Source: Marasmius tenuissimus (lineage: Eukaryota > Basidiomycota > Agaricomycetes > Agaricales > Marasmiaceae). From it: a DNA stretch of 64,000 nucleotides. Shown here in pieces: positions 10,950 through 22,700 of this stretch. The DNA lies in assembly GCA_029532415.1 (NCBI GenBank), contig JAQOTA010000029.1:165774-229773 (forward strand), given 5' to 3'. Positions within the stretch are counted from its first letter, which is position 1, and the number at the start of each line of letters is the position of its first letter. The notes beneath the pieces were generated by a model. That model did no database searches and was not told where the DNA came from. It worked only from the letters and a program-made list of their open reading frames with translations. A program made the translations under genes and the position numbers.

Positions 10950-11827
10950 CCAATAGCTATCGAATGTTTAATTTCTTGCTCGAATGTTGTCGATATTTAT
11001 TCTACCTGTAACGTCTCATATTCACGAGCTGCGTCTACAAATTCTTTTGCTTCATTAGTCTGAAAGACACAGGATCATCCACAAGTCACCCATAGAGTCC
11101 CACGCCAGAACCGACTCGTACATGTTCGCGTCCCAATTCCCCAAGGAAGTTGAATGAGGCAAACGTGCGATGAAAGGGATGGACAGTCATAATCTAAGAG
11201 GTGCAAAAATCATGCGAGCACATGAATATGAATTGCCATGGCCGCTGCAGTCGAAAGACGCCGTTTTTGAGGTCCTGAGTAGCGATAGAAGCCGGTTGGA
11301 CCGTCCCTTAGCTCCCACATAGCTACTATATCTGCAAGCCATGATTGGCACGGAATTGAGAAACCTGTCGTCCAAAGACGGCTAGAAGGTGGCGCTTGAG
11401 TCCCAAGGGCGCGTTTCCTGCCGCCGGCAAAATATGCCGTCGTGTGAAAGAATGGCTCATCCAGCCGAACTTTGCTTGCTTTACGACGCCCATGTTCTCG
11501 CAACGTTGCTTTACCCTCTAGCCGTCCGGTACCTCTCGAATTCCTCACCATTGGTCTCGAATTCCTCGTTTAATCATCTCTCATACACACACGTGTCTGC
11601 AACCTCGCAAGATCTTTCAGTAATTCCAAGGACGGAGTGAACGATACGGACATTTACGACAGCAACCAGCAACCAGCAACCAGGGCGCCCAGACTCTTCG
11701 CTTCGACTTTCGATCTTTTTAGGGTATACATTCATTCATCCAACTCGACTTTCCCTTCGACGTCTACTCTTGCTCGTAGCTACTGTAACCACACTCGGAC
11801 ACTCGGACGGAACACAATCCGAACACC
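10950..11827. repeat. Duplicated spacer, copy 2
   Basis: Homologous to 4090-5048. The conserved core is around 11405-11510 (CCGGCAAAATATGCCGTC and the CGCAACGTTGC segment). It probably carries the 3' UTR of the receptor-like gene and the promoter/5' UTR of the DUF6593-like gene. A short tandem repeat of CAGCAAC lies at about 11660-11680. Confidence 0.55.
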
Positions 11828-12652
11828 ATGGAGGTAACCTTTGACAATAGAAGCAACGTTCTCTCTGCCAAACTTCACACTACCCTCGATGACGCCGTCA
11901 TCTACACACTCGAAACTACGTACGGTTTCCGTGGTCGACGTATCACAATCCTCAAAGACTCCAATCCTGCTTTCACGGGCTCCAGCTCGGGATCGTCAAC
12001 CGTTGGGGCGATCAATTGGAGAGAAAAAACGATAGAGGTGAATGGTATGCGAAAGAAGGTCGGGGATTTGAAGAAACGGAAAGGGAGAGGAGGCATTTTT
12101 AGGAATGCGAGATATTGGCAATGGGGCGCCGAGAGGAAGGAGTATGAGGTCAAGTTTAAGGAAGAACAGTGGAAGGTGAGTACTTCATTTTCCTCGAGGA
12201 GAGATTTGTCACTGGTTAGAGTTTTTAGGCGACGATAGTGGAACCGGGAGAAGATAAGAAGAAGGACAAGGAGAAAGACAAAGACAAAGAGAAGGAGAAA
12301 GAAAATACATCCACAAGATCTCAACACGAATCTGTACCAGAATCTACGAACGATGGCTCGACGACACTCGATAACGAAAGGACGTCTGATGGTCATAGCC
12401 AACAACTCGAGGATGGCGTCGTCGGGCGCTTTCAAGTACCATTTCGACCGCATCTATTCACAAAATCAAAGCCACCGAAGTTGAAGCTTACAAGGGCGGC
12501 ATTGGCGCAGGATGAAGTGTTTTTGGTATTGGTGTTCATCTACTCTGAGGCCAAGAGGCAAGATCAGACGGTGAGCGTCCGCTTGTACCTTTTTCGAGAG
12601 CCATTGGACCTGACGAAATATTCAGAATAGCTCCGTAACGTCAGAGGGGTAG
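11828..12652 (+). CDS. DUF6593-like small soluble protein
   Basis: Three exons: 11828-12175, 12229-12570, 12626-12652; 717 nt, 238 aa. The N-terminal half shows a beta-rich pattern with V-I-Y-T-L-E-T, R-R-I-T-I-L-K, V-G-A-I-N-W-R-E-K, a K-K-V-G-D-L-K segment and R-Y-W-Q-W-G. A low-complexity Lys/Asp/Glu insert follows, then a C-terminal F-L-V-L-V-F-I-Y-S-E-A-K-R strand/helix. That order (parental name, I-x-W, Y-x-W, closing V-x-x-Y-x-E-x-x-R) matches my recollection of the Agaricomycete DUF6593 family; the biochemical role is unknown. The charged insert is probably disordered. It is the intact sister of the pseudogene at 5049. Confidence 0.6.
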
Positions 12653-14339
12653 TCGAAATAGAGGTTTGGATTTGTTGCGTATTTCTCGGGTATCAAGACG
12701 GACTGGTGTATCTTTTTTATAGCAAAGACACTATGCTCATTGACTTTTGGTTTCTCTTCTACACTCCGCTGTTTCTGATCATGGCAGGGAAATCTCGCGA
12801 GGTATGCTGCTTCAATCTCTCCCACCGAGTCTCTCGAAGACTTCTAGCTGGATGGTCCAGGGTGGTCTTCGGAACGTTACTCGGAGAAGAATGTGGAACG
12901 ATTGGGTGTAATGGTCAATCCATCCTTCTAGCTTATACTTCGTTCTGGCTATCACTCACTGATCGGTGCTCTAGATTGTTACTCATGGCTTTGTAGCTCG
13001 TCAAACTTCGGCGATTCGAACTGTCTATGCGAGATTATCTGGTAGCCGGTGGGTTGGGATCGCCTATTGTGCTAGCCTCAGATTTTGACCATCCCGTCCT
13101 TTTTAGCTGGATTCTGGATTTAATTGCGCTTTGACTCGTCGTGATCGGTAGCGAGGTTGAGACAGATGAGAAAATTGAGTTATATCTGTGTCGCTGCCCA
13201 TTATGCCGATGAGAATGTACGTTCGTTCTGTACGAGGGCTTTCTATGATGTTGATAACACAGTAGCTTCCGCTCGGGCTTACTGATACTTGGCACTGCGA
13301 GACGACGGCGTAGCCGTTGTGGGCTGCACCAGGCGGAGAGTTACCGACCCGCCACGAGTTGCATCTATGTATTCGTTTCATGACTCCAGATTCCACGGTC
13401 GGTACCACGTTCAACATCCGTTGTTCGTTCCACACCTTGATGTGTGAGTCCTTTCGATTCGCGAGGTGCGATTCGGCGTCTGCCAAGTCTTTTATAGCAT
13501 AACGCTGTGCAGCTGTGCTCGTCGATCTTCCGATTGTTATGTTGCAATCAGGCAAAGATTTCTGTGAGGATAAAACTCATTTGCTTATATGAATCTTTTA
13601 GCTATATTGGCCCTCGGAGCGTTACCGGGAGAGGACGGCGGAACGGTCGGTGTAACGGCGATCCTATCCTCCAGATTTATACCCTCCTAGTTCACACCTC
13701 ATTTTCCGTCCGTCTCTGACCGTTTTAGATCGATGCTCTAGATCGCAAGCCAACGTCCGCCGTTCATTGCTTCTGGACTTGTGGCTTTCACGTTTCCTTG
13801 GTACGGCGCGGCGTCGTGAACGGTTCTCGGGGTGGTTAGATGCCGATCCGTCTCCGTTGTGTACTAACACCACTATCTCCAAGCGGTTTGAGATCTCCTT
13901 GAGGTTAGCATCAGACGGACATGATCTCTGTCCCGAGTTGTGTATGAACATTCATCCAAGGCTCGTGTTCATGTCTACCGGCCACTAACGAGATGCCGAC
14001 TATAGGCTTCTTAGCCTCGCAGCCTCGACATCTCTGGACGTCTCGTCAATATCATTCAACCTTGCTGGTTACGACAGAAAGAGACGTGGAATCAGAGTCT
14101 TCATGATACTTTTTCACAAATCTCGTTTCCTGCCCTTGTGGCGGGGAAACTCGAGATGGAAACCATCTCCTTTTGATCATTCTTCCGTACCAACCCTTTC
14201 GAGGTCCGGAACGATACTTACCAAGGGTCGAGTCGACGGTCCCCGTTGACCGCTCCAGTTTGTCGAGAAAAGATATGCACAGTTCACGAGGAAACGCGGC
14301 AACCACTTCTTGCTGTACAATTCCTTTGCGGCAAAAAGA
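12653..14339. other. Gene-free stretch with internal degenerate duplication
   Basis: About 1.7 kb with no splice-consistent gene. A block at 12841-12931 (and again at about 12961-12980) recurs imperfectly at 13594-13673 (and 13730-13748), about 760 bp later. A minus-strand ORF of 150 codons (13103-13555) lacks recognisable features. The stretch separates the intact DUF6593-like gene from a second copy of its 3' end. Confidence 0.45.
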
Positions 14340-14540
14340 CATAAAAGATATCTCCGAGGCAAAATGAGACGGTGAGCTTGTAAGCGGCTATGTCACCCGC
14401 TTGTGTTTATCGAGAGTTTGGCGTTCTAGACTGACGAAATCTTTCGCTACGCCCCATAATAGACCGGTAACTTCAGAGGACTAGTCGAGATACTGGCCGA
14501 CCGTGATTTGGGCTTGCCTTGCGTATTTTTCGGGCATCAA
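14340..14540 (+). pseudogene. Relic of DUF6593-like gene 3' end
   Basis: The bases from S-E-A-K (about 14356) through a donor (about 14373), a 50-60 nt intron-like segment and a final exon reading near TAACTTCAGAGG align with 12545-12690 of the intact DUF6593-like gene, including its 3' flank (GCGTATTTxTCGGG). A stop replaces the codon after the lysine. Only the last 200 bp or so of the gene are recognisable. Confidence 0.6.
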
Positions 14541-15607
14541 TGCATCACGACGGGTCGATTTGGATCGTTTGATGTGGCCACTCCCCTTATACAAGGTTGA
14601 ATCTTGGTTTGTTTACCCTTTTGAACTTACGCCGGCTTGGAGATCTAGGGAGATCTAGAGTCTTTTGTATCTCCTCGATATGAAGTAAGGGTCGTGATGT
14701 TCTGATTCGCCCGTTCCTTCAGTTGTGCCCCTTTCAATATTGATCCTTGTGCGCATAGTCAACAGTCACGCTCACATCCAGGGACGCGAACATCGCGTGT
14801 CGTCAAGTGTATACATATTGAACAGAATGAAAGAACAATTATGGTCTTACGTTGAGTATTTTTCACTCAACTGCGCTGTTCTACCGACCTTCTGATTCAC
14901 ATACATGGGAGTATCCATGGAAATTCTCACCTTACCATGGAGCATGTTCTCTAGCCACACACCGCCTTTTTACTGCGGGTGGCTTACTCACTGTTGAGAC
15001 TTTTATTGACCCCGCACCCCGCCCTCCGCATTGTGATCAATAAAATCGGGAGGTACCAAGTCAGGGTGCACTTCGGCATTCAACGTGAGTCAACGCACCT
15101 GTTGGAAACGAACGGCAGTCCCACGAAGGAGTGAGTAAGGATATTCTTGTGCGCCTTTTTGCCGCGAAGCAGCGCATGGCTGGTAAAAGGAAGCGGTTGG
15201 GTTGAACCTTGTACGTACTACTCTCGAGATATCAAACGGACACCGTCGTCTCGACCCTCGGTAACTATCGCGCTAGGTTCCTTACCTCGAAAAGATGATA
15301 CGGAGAAAGATCAAAGGAAGCGAACAGATGGTTTCTAGCCTGAATCTACCAACCTGCAGGGTAGGAGAGGGCTTGGGGAGGGACCCAAGTTCAACGCAAG
15401 GCACAGTCTGTTCTAAATCAGTGATTACAATTGACTTACAAGGCCCAAGCGCGATAGGTGTTATGTTTTGCAATATTATGGATCAAATGCAGTGTTACTC
15501 AAGAGCTTATGGAGATTCTTAGGGCGTATAAAACGTGTAAAATCTCGCTCTGAAGAAGGGTCTAGTCCTCAAGTCTTCTCGCCTCTCCCTCCCATCCAAC
15601 ATACCTG
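14541..15607. other. Intergenic, upstream of P450
   Basis: No gene recognised. The right end carries the promoter of the following P450. Confidence 0.5.
15527..15533 (+). promoter_or_regulatory. TATA box of the P450 at 15608
   Basis: TATAAAA lies 75-111 bp before the two candidate ATG codons, followed by a pyrimidine-rich leader (CTTCTCGCCTCTCCCTCC) typical of fungal 5' UTRs. Confidence 0.5.
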
Positions 15608-18106
15608 ATGCTCTCCTCCAATCTCACTCCGCCATCCATGGACAAGGCAGCAATCGCCGCTGCTACACTTCTCTCTCTTACCTGCGCATGGAAGCTCTGC
15701 AGATCGCGGAATAACCTTCCCCTGCCGCCAGGTCCTCCCAAGCTTCCGCTGGTCGGGAACCTATTCCAGATGCCATCGTTCCCTGTGTGGGAGGCGTACC
15801 AGCGGTGGAGTGAGGAATATGGTGAGTCCTCGTCTCAGCCTTCGCTTCCTTCTTTCTAATCACCTTTGTCGCCGCCGGCAGATTCCGACATCATCCACCT
15901 GGACGCCGCAGGGACGTCTATCGTTGTGCTCAACAGCGCAAAAGCGATCAACGACCTCCTAGAGAAACGATCAAGGATCTATTCCAGCAGGTGCGTCTAC
16001 CTTCAAATCTCGGTTTTGTGACTCTGATGGTTACCGCACATCGTAAGACCTCCTGCACCGATGGTGTGTGACTTGATGGGATGGGACTGGCATTTCGGTT
16101 TCAAAGTTTACGGTACGCCCGGCTCCCTTCCCACCTTGACACTCACAACCTAAACTCACCCTCACCCATCGTTTCAGGTGACGAATGGTGAGAACGCCTC
16201 CGCCTTCGCTATGCCATCGCTACCGAGCTACATTGATCATTTTCTCAGGCGCGCACGTCGACGAACCTTCCTCCAAATCTTCCATCAGAAAGCTGCGAGA
16301 CAGTTCGAACCTCAAGAGATAAAGCATACCCGTAATTTGCTTCGACGGTTGCTCGATAAGCCAGAGGACTTTTTGGGCCATCTACAACAGTAAGTTGTAA
16401 CCCCAACCTACTCACCTACTCACCAACGCTCTTCCGACGTTCGGCACGGTGGCTGATTTGATCCCTTGTTCTAGTCATGCGGCAGCCGTGGTGATGTCCG
16501 TGGCGTATGGTCTCGAGATCAAGCCCGCCCACGATCCCTACGTAGAATTGGCTGATGCAGCGATGCATCCACTCTTGTTAGCTCTCACTCCTGGAAAATT
16601 TTGGGTCGTAAGTTTACTTTTACCTTGACCTCGGCCACATCTTTATGATTTCACTGTCAGGACTCCTTCCCCTTGCTGAAATACGTTCCATCCTGGCTCC
16701 CAGGTGCTGGATTTAAGAAGTACGGTGAAGCATCACATCGATTGGCCACCGCGATGGTGAACAAGCCGTTCGAAGATGGGAGGGTTATCATGGTGAGTAC
16801 CATCTGATCATAACGGGTAATTTTACTGGGCTCACCCGTGGTACGAAGGAGCAAACTGGTGTTCCGTCTTTCATAAGCTCCGCGTTGCAAAAGCTAGATG
16901 GCAAGGCAACCCCAAAGCAGGAGCAGATAATCAGGGAGGCCGCGGGATCTATGTACCTTGGTGTGTGATTTTTTATCCCCTGCGTTTTGGTATATTAAAC
17001 GATCATCACGTCGTATCGCAGCCGGAGCTGATACAGTAAGGCTTTCTTCTTTGAGAGACCTCTCATGAAATGCTGATACTACTCTCTTCGGCTGTATTAG
17101 ACCGTTTCGGCAATTACGACTTTCGTCTTGGCGATGTTGTTTGCCCCGGAGGCTCAACAGAAAGCCCAAGAAGAACTTGATCGAGTTGTGCCCACGGGGA
17201 GACTCCCGGACTTCTCCGACGAGGAGCACCTACCTTACACCACGGCTTTGGTTAAGGAGGCTCTCAGATGGAACAATGTCGCACCGATGGGTGAGCTGTC
17301 CTGCCTACGAGACTTTCCTCGTTTGTTGTCGTTTGTGTTGCGGTCTGTTAACCGAACTATAAGCCCTACCGCACGTTCTGGAGGTTGAGGACGAATATAA
17401 GGGATACAGGATTCCCGCAAATACAATTGTGTACGGGAACGTCTGGTTAGTCTCCACAGTCAATGCTCGTATTAATATGCTAATCTGGCGATCCCGTAGG
17501 GCGGTCCTTCACGATGAGGTATGCTGTGCTCGGTCCTGTAAATCTTTGCTATTGTACTAATTAGCGTTAATTCCGACGCTACTAGCAAGTCTACCCGGAA
17601 CCATTCATGTTCAGGCCAGAACGGTTCCTTCGAGATGGCAAGGTGAGCTACGAGGATGCCCCTGACCCGGTTACAGTTTTCTTCGGATTCGGGAGAAGGT
17701 ATGTATATAATGCGCTTTCTCTGCCGAGCGCTCATCAATTCTCATTACTCTGAACCCTAGAATATGCCCTGGAAGGCACATGGCGTACTCTTCAATGTGG
17801 ATCAGTGCGTACTTACTAGAATCTTATTTCTACCCGTCTCATCGCCAGCTGACCCGTGCCACCAAAAGCGATTGCATCCGTACTCAAGATGTTCACGATC
17901 TCCAAGGCGATGGACGCGAACGGGAACATTATCGAACCTACTTATAAATACCGGACTGGTCTCGTAACGTGAGTGCACTGCGTTGAACCTTCGGAGAGAT
18001 TTGACAAACTCACTGGCTTGTTTCAATCTGTAGTTCACCTGAGCCGTTCCCTTGTTCAATCAAGCCTCGCATCTCGGATGCTGAGGACTTGCTAAGCCAC
18101 GAGTAG
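15608..18106 (+). CDS. Microsomal cytochrome P450 (16 exons)
   Basis: Exons: 15608-15821, 15882-15990, 16048-16112, 16178-16187, 16249-16389, 16475-16607, 16661-16792, 16849-16960, 17022-17035, 17101-17290, 17364-17445, 17500-17518, 17586-17698, 17761-17804, 17869-17968, 18034-18106; 1551 nt, 516 aa (506 if the ATG at 15638 is used, which puts the membrane anchor at the N-terminus). Landmarks in order: N-terminal helix, proline hinge LPLPPGPP, YGDEW-R-x-R-R-x-F (C helix), I-helix A-G-A-D-T, ExxR as E-A-L-R, PERF loop, and heme loop FGFGRRICPGR with Cys ligand. All catalytic motifs are intact. The sequence resembles Agaricomycete P450s often annotated as O-methylsterigmatocystin oxidoreductase-like; substrate unknown. 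It should need an ER NADPH-P450 reductase. Exons of 10 and 14 nt are noteworthy. Confidence 0.88.
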
Positions 18107-18335
18107 ATAGGTTCTCGTGGTGTTCGTTATTCGCGTGTTCGCATGACTGGTGAGGGAGAGGACTTTTAGTTTAAACTTTGAATGTTTCCAAAATTCAACA
18201 GGCTCGCTATCGGGCCGCGTCAACAATGCTTGGAATAGGAGAACATAATCCCTTTGATAACCTTATGAATCTGTTTCAAATGTACATATAGTAATAGCTA
18301 TCTCACAGCGAACGACTGATGCGATGAGTAATCTA

Positions 18336-19797
18336 CTAAGTATCCCAGTCCCATTCTTCCACTTCAATGTCATCCAGAGAGGAATTGTCAATGTGATACA
18401 CGCAACGCAATAACCCCTTTTCCTGACAGTGAGGCATGCTGCTTGAGAAGCGTGCAAATGCAAGTTCTTCTTGATATTGGACCCTCCTCACATAATCTAT
18501 GTCACCCCAGTTGTCCGAAGCAAGAACGACTTTAAGTGAAAAATCGATCGATTCTAGATGGGGAAGGGACGTCCTGATAGCTGCATCTATCTCGGTTCTT
18601 TTGGTGCATGACGAAAAATCTAAGATTTCGAGTGACGCCAAAGTTGGATGAGGCTCGAGAAAGGTTAACATTTCGTGGAGGTACCTGTCCTCGAACTTAG
18701 ATAGTTTCATGTGGATACTGAAACGGAACAAGGACGGCAGTTTCGATAAAAATCCCTGTTGGGAGGTCGTCGGGTGGCGTTCTGGAGTGAAACCGAGTAA
18801 AAGATACACGAGATGAGCTTTGACATCACGCCAATGAGGATACATACCGTAATGATCATCCATATTTGTGACATGCCCAGCGACATACGTTTCTTGGAGC
18901 GTCAAACTCTGCCTTGCAGCGGTGGATAGAGAAAAAACATCCGTAATGACTGCCATTAGGTTGTCGTTAAGGTCTCCAGGCTTCAGAAACCATTCAAACT
19001 CGCGGAGCCCTGGCGAAATTTGAGCCTACTGAGGAAAAATAGAGGTCGAGAGATGGAGCCGGGATGTACTTACGTAGTAAAGCGCGTTTTGATGCTGGTA
19101 GTGGCTGGTAAACGTGCGAACTCGGAGTTTGAAACGCTACATGAAAGTTTGTGGACACTTCCAAGGCCGGAAACGACGCCAGAATTTCCGCAAATTGCTC
19201 CTCTGACGAGAATACAACGTTGCTTCGGAATGAGAGTCGTGTGATTGTTTTGAAAGAGGCGAGAAGAGTCATCTTCGCCTTAGGTGAAAGAGGGGAAGGT
19301 CGTATACGAGGATCGTAAGAAGTTATGGCTGAATATTGAGAGTCATCGAGAATGTAGACGTTTTTGAAGTGTAAGCACTCCAGGTGACCTAAATATCTAT
19401 CGGCGACTGTGGTTTCCCCAGCTTCGTCAGCGGGGGAGCCACACCATTCCAGGAATCTAACGGGCGTGCGATCCTCTGGGCGCCCATAGCCTCGACGACC
19501 CTCCCAAATCCATGTTGATCCGTAGTGAAGGCTGCGAATCTTCGAGAGATGGAGGGTCGAAAAAGGAGATGAGAATAAGAGTAACATGTCCTGAAATCGC
19601 TTTGTTTGATCGTATGGAACTTCGAGCTTTGACCAATAACGTTCGCGGGCGCTCTCTAACCAAGGACCAGGCGAGATCAATGAGTATGCATTGAGACAGG
19701 CAAGTCGCTTGAGCGGAGAGTATGTTTCGATGGCAGATTGTTCGAGGATATCAATGATCTGAGTAGTAATGTCGTACGGCAAGGTAGTGATTGGCAT
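18336..19797 (-). CDS. F-box/LRR-like protein
   Basis: Two exons (minus strand): 19797-19074 and 19009-18336, joined by a 64 nt intron; 1398 nt, 465 aa. The N-terminus M-P-I-T-T-L-P-Y-D-I-T-x-x-I-I-D-I-L resembles the F-box-like start common in Agaricomycetes, followed by a helical W-L-x-x-A-R-x-x-Y-W segment. The rest has loosely periodic leucine-rich stretches (for example L-E-C-L-H-F-K-N-V-Y-I, L-A-S-L-E-I-L-D-F-S-S-C) like a degenerate LRR. The likely role is a substrate adaptor of an SCF ubiquitin ligase, inferred from layout only. A further 54 nt in-frame segment (about 19141-19088) could be an intron. Start chosen at the L-P-x-D-I methionine; an upstream in-frame ORF to 20025 lacks coding character. 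Confidence 0.65.
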
Positions 19798-22700
19798 GTA
19801 AGATAGAATGTAGAGAAGGTACTGGGTAGTAGATGGTGGAGGTCGAGTTGAAGACTGTTGATAGGGGCTTGCTAGTCTTTCGTGATCTGGAACCCCGTCG
19901 GAGCTGTGGTCCTGTGATCCGGATCTTATCTTATCAGTAGTACATATCCCGGGTACCCGGGCTACCCGCCGAGTAGCGGGTATACCACCGCTCCTCTGGT
20001 TTCGCCTCGAACCACTTGGACACAAGTAGACTCGATACGGTTAAATACTACTCAAGGTAAATGCATGGTATGTTGAAAAGAGTTTGGTACAGTACCCAAA
20101 TTCGGAGCTCTACGTAGCACAACTGAACAACCTCGGGGCAGTGGCCGCTGGTTTTTATTTCATCCAGAGATCCCAATCGAAGAAATTACTGACCATCGAG
20201 GTCGTCGGGGGCTTTGGTCAGACGTACGGGGTCGTCGGATATGTAACTATTCATGTCCACCGAAGTCAGGACGCGTGTAATGCTCGTTTTGACTATCATG
20301 CTATGGAAAAATGACGACCTGAAACCACTCTATCCGAAAGATGGGACACGAATGGTACCCTTTGCGGTATGAATGATTTCATGTCTAGTGAGTGAGATTG
20401 CTCACCTCCCATATCAATGACTCACCATTGGTAGCAGAGGGAGAACGCAGGGACACATTGCTTTATGGGTTGTGGCTACCGCCGGGACGCTACTCACACT
20501 AGTATGACAGAAGGCGGGGGGTAAGAATCAAATTGATTCTCGTCCCTAGCTGCTTTTCGAGTCGGCATGATCAATCAAATAGGGAATAGCTCGGAGGGAT
20601 CCCCGACCATGGCGGGAACCCCTTTGATCCATTTACCTACACATTGATCCAAAACATAACCTTGAGCCGTATTTGGTGATGAAAACACTGCAATGAGCAT
20701 GCATTTCTGTTGCGTTATGAACGCGAGAACTACTCGTCAGGGCACTACTATGACTTCAGAGCTCTCGAGCGCCAGGGACTTGTACCTCCATGGAGCGGAG
20801 TTAATGCTGGGGAAATGACGATGATGTTCAAACGTCGTCAAAAAGCTGCATATAGAACTCTCAGCACGTGGAAAACGGATGTCAGGACTCCGGAGTGGGC
20901 TATAATCGCCGATAAACGCTGAATTTGACGCTGCGATAATCAGCGCTTAATCAGCGCTTGCCTGCCATTCCGACTTCCCCTGGGAGCGAAGATGTTTATC
21001 ACTCTGCGACACTCCGTGTAGTCAATCACCGCAGCTGTGTACGAGATTTACCAGTGCCTCCGGCAAAGTATCCGAAAGAAGTTGGAGACAAAGAGAAGAT
21101 TGATTCTTGTTTCAGAATTAGATGCCCAAGTTGGTGGCTTCGTTCCACCGCCAACTGATCAGCCGACCACCTCCAGAGAGGTAGAATCCAAGAAAGTGCG
21201 TGGATAGCCCTACCCATCCACGCTCGCGATCTATCAGTACTTCCCGGGATCAGTCCCGCCTCCACGACTCAATACTCGTCCTGAGAGTTTAGGTTTCTAC
21301 CGGCTAGTCCCTAATAGATCTAGCTAGTCGTGTCAGTACGGAATCCCAGTCCCGCGTGCGGGGTCGGTGAGTGTTTCCACGCAATCACAGACTCCTCTCG
21401 ATGGTCGCGTGAGTCTGATAGTCATACTCAAGGAGGAAGGAGGTTCTGATATTCACTGATGCGTATGATCCACGGGTGAGAACCCTCGGCAGAACGGTAC
21501 GCGAATGGAAAGAGTTCCAAGGGTCCTGCCTTTCGAGAAGGTTTTGTCAAGATGCTTGAACAGGACATACTGCTCTTCTTTATTGATGTCAACAATGTTC
21601 CTCAAGAATCAATCACGGGCACAGCGCTACAGCACAGGAAAGATTTGCGCGAAAATCATCTTGGGCCACGGTGATGACGGCCTACCCGATGATGATCATG
21701 ATGCTTCTGTTTTGGGAGGAGAGGAGGGGGGTATTTGGGGGCCCTACCTGTGATCAACGGGAGATGTACATATCAGTGCAGTTGGCCTGTCGAGACGGGA
21801 CGTCTGATATGGTGTATGTAGGTATGGTGTGGAACTGATAAGGGACTTTGTACCCAATATTCCACACCATCCCGACTCCGAATTGATGATGGACGTGTTG
21901 ACGGGCTTTGGAAACGAAATATGACCGAACCAGATTTTCTCATACTTGGCGAGTTTCTGATGCGAACCTGAACGGCGGGAAGGGTGTATGTACGCTTTCG
22001 TGTATCTCGGGGGTTCGTAATCGGGAGGCGACTGCAATACAGCACTGGGTGTGCAGGTACCCGTCACCGCACGTAACGATCTATGCGTCAGTGCTTAGGA
22101 AGCACGAGGAGGAGTCAAAGCATCTGGCAAAGACTTTAAAGCGGGACGGGGACGCTACCTGGCTTATAGTGAAGCATGAGATTTGAAGGCGTGGCGTCAT
22201 ATTGAGATTAATAGGGCTGCACCTGTACATGGCTTTCTCGAAGCCTTTTCGCATCCTAGGTTGACAAGAAGGCGTTGCTGTTACCGTAGTACTCGCGTAG
22301 TCATCCTCCGTGGAAAATTCGGGATCCGTGAATATGAGCTTCTACTCATGCGGTAGAAGGCTGAGATAACGCGTAGTATTCAGTACAAGCACTGGGCGTG
22401 ACGATTTTGAATTAGTCGTGGCGACCATATTGAGGATCTTCGACCCAAAAGCCACTTTTGAAGCATCACAAAGCAACAGAGTCTGTCAAGTAGCATGACC
22501 GTCAAATGACCGTGTGGCGGGAGGGCCGAGGGGGTGTCAATGGGTCTTTCCTGTATACGTTTACAGTATGGTCGCTGTTGAAATTTAGATCTTGGCCCCC
22601 CCGATGAGGACGCCTTATAGGTCACGGTAGTCCACATTACGAGACCCCGACACCTGCCGCCTGTCCGGCGGCGCCCGACTAACGCGCGTGATACCCAGAG

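Noticed and set aside
13103..13555. 150-codon minus-strand ORF
   Set aside because: No domain, no splice partners, and it lies inside a degenerate repeat region.
19798..20025. N-terminal extension of the F-box-like ORF
   Set aside because: Composition and the palindromic repeat within it look non-coding; the L-P-x-D-I start at 19797 fits the family.
21744..22067. 107-codon minus-strand ORF
   Set aside because: No recognisable domain and no joining exons; left unannotated.
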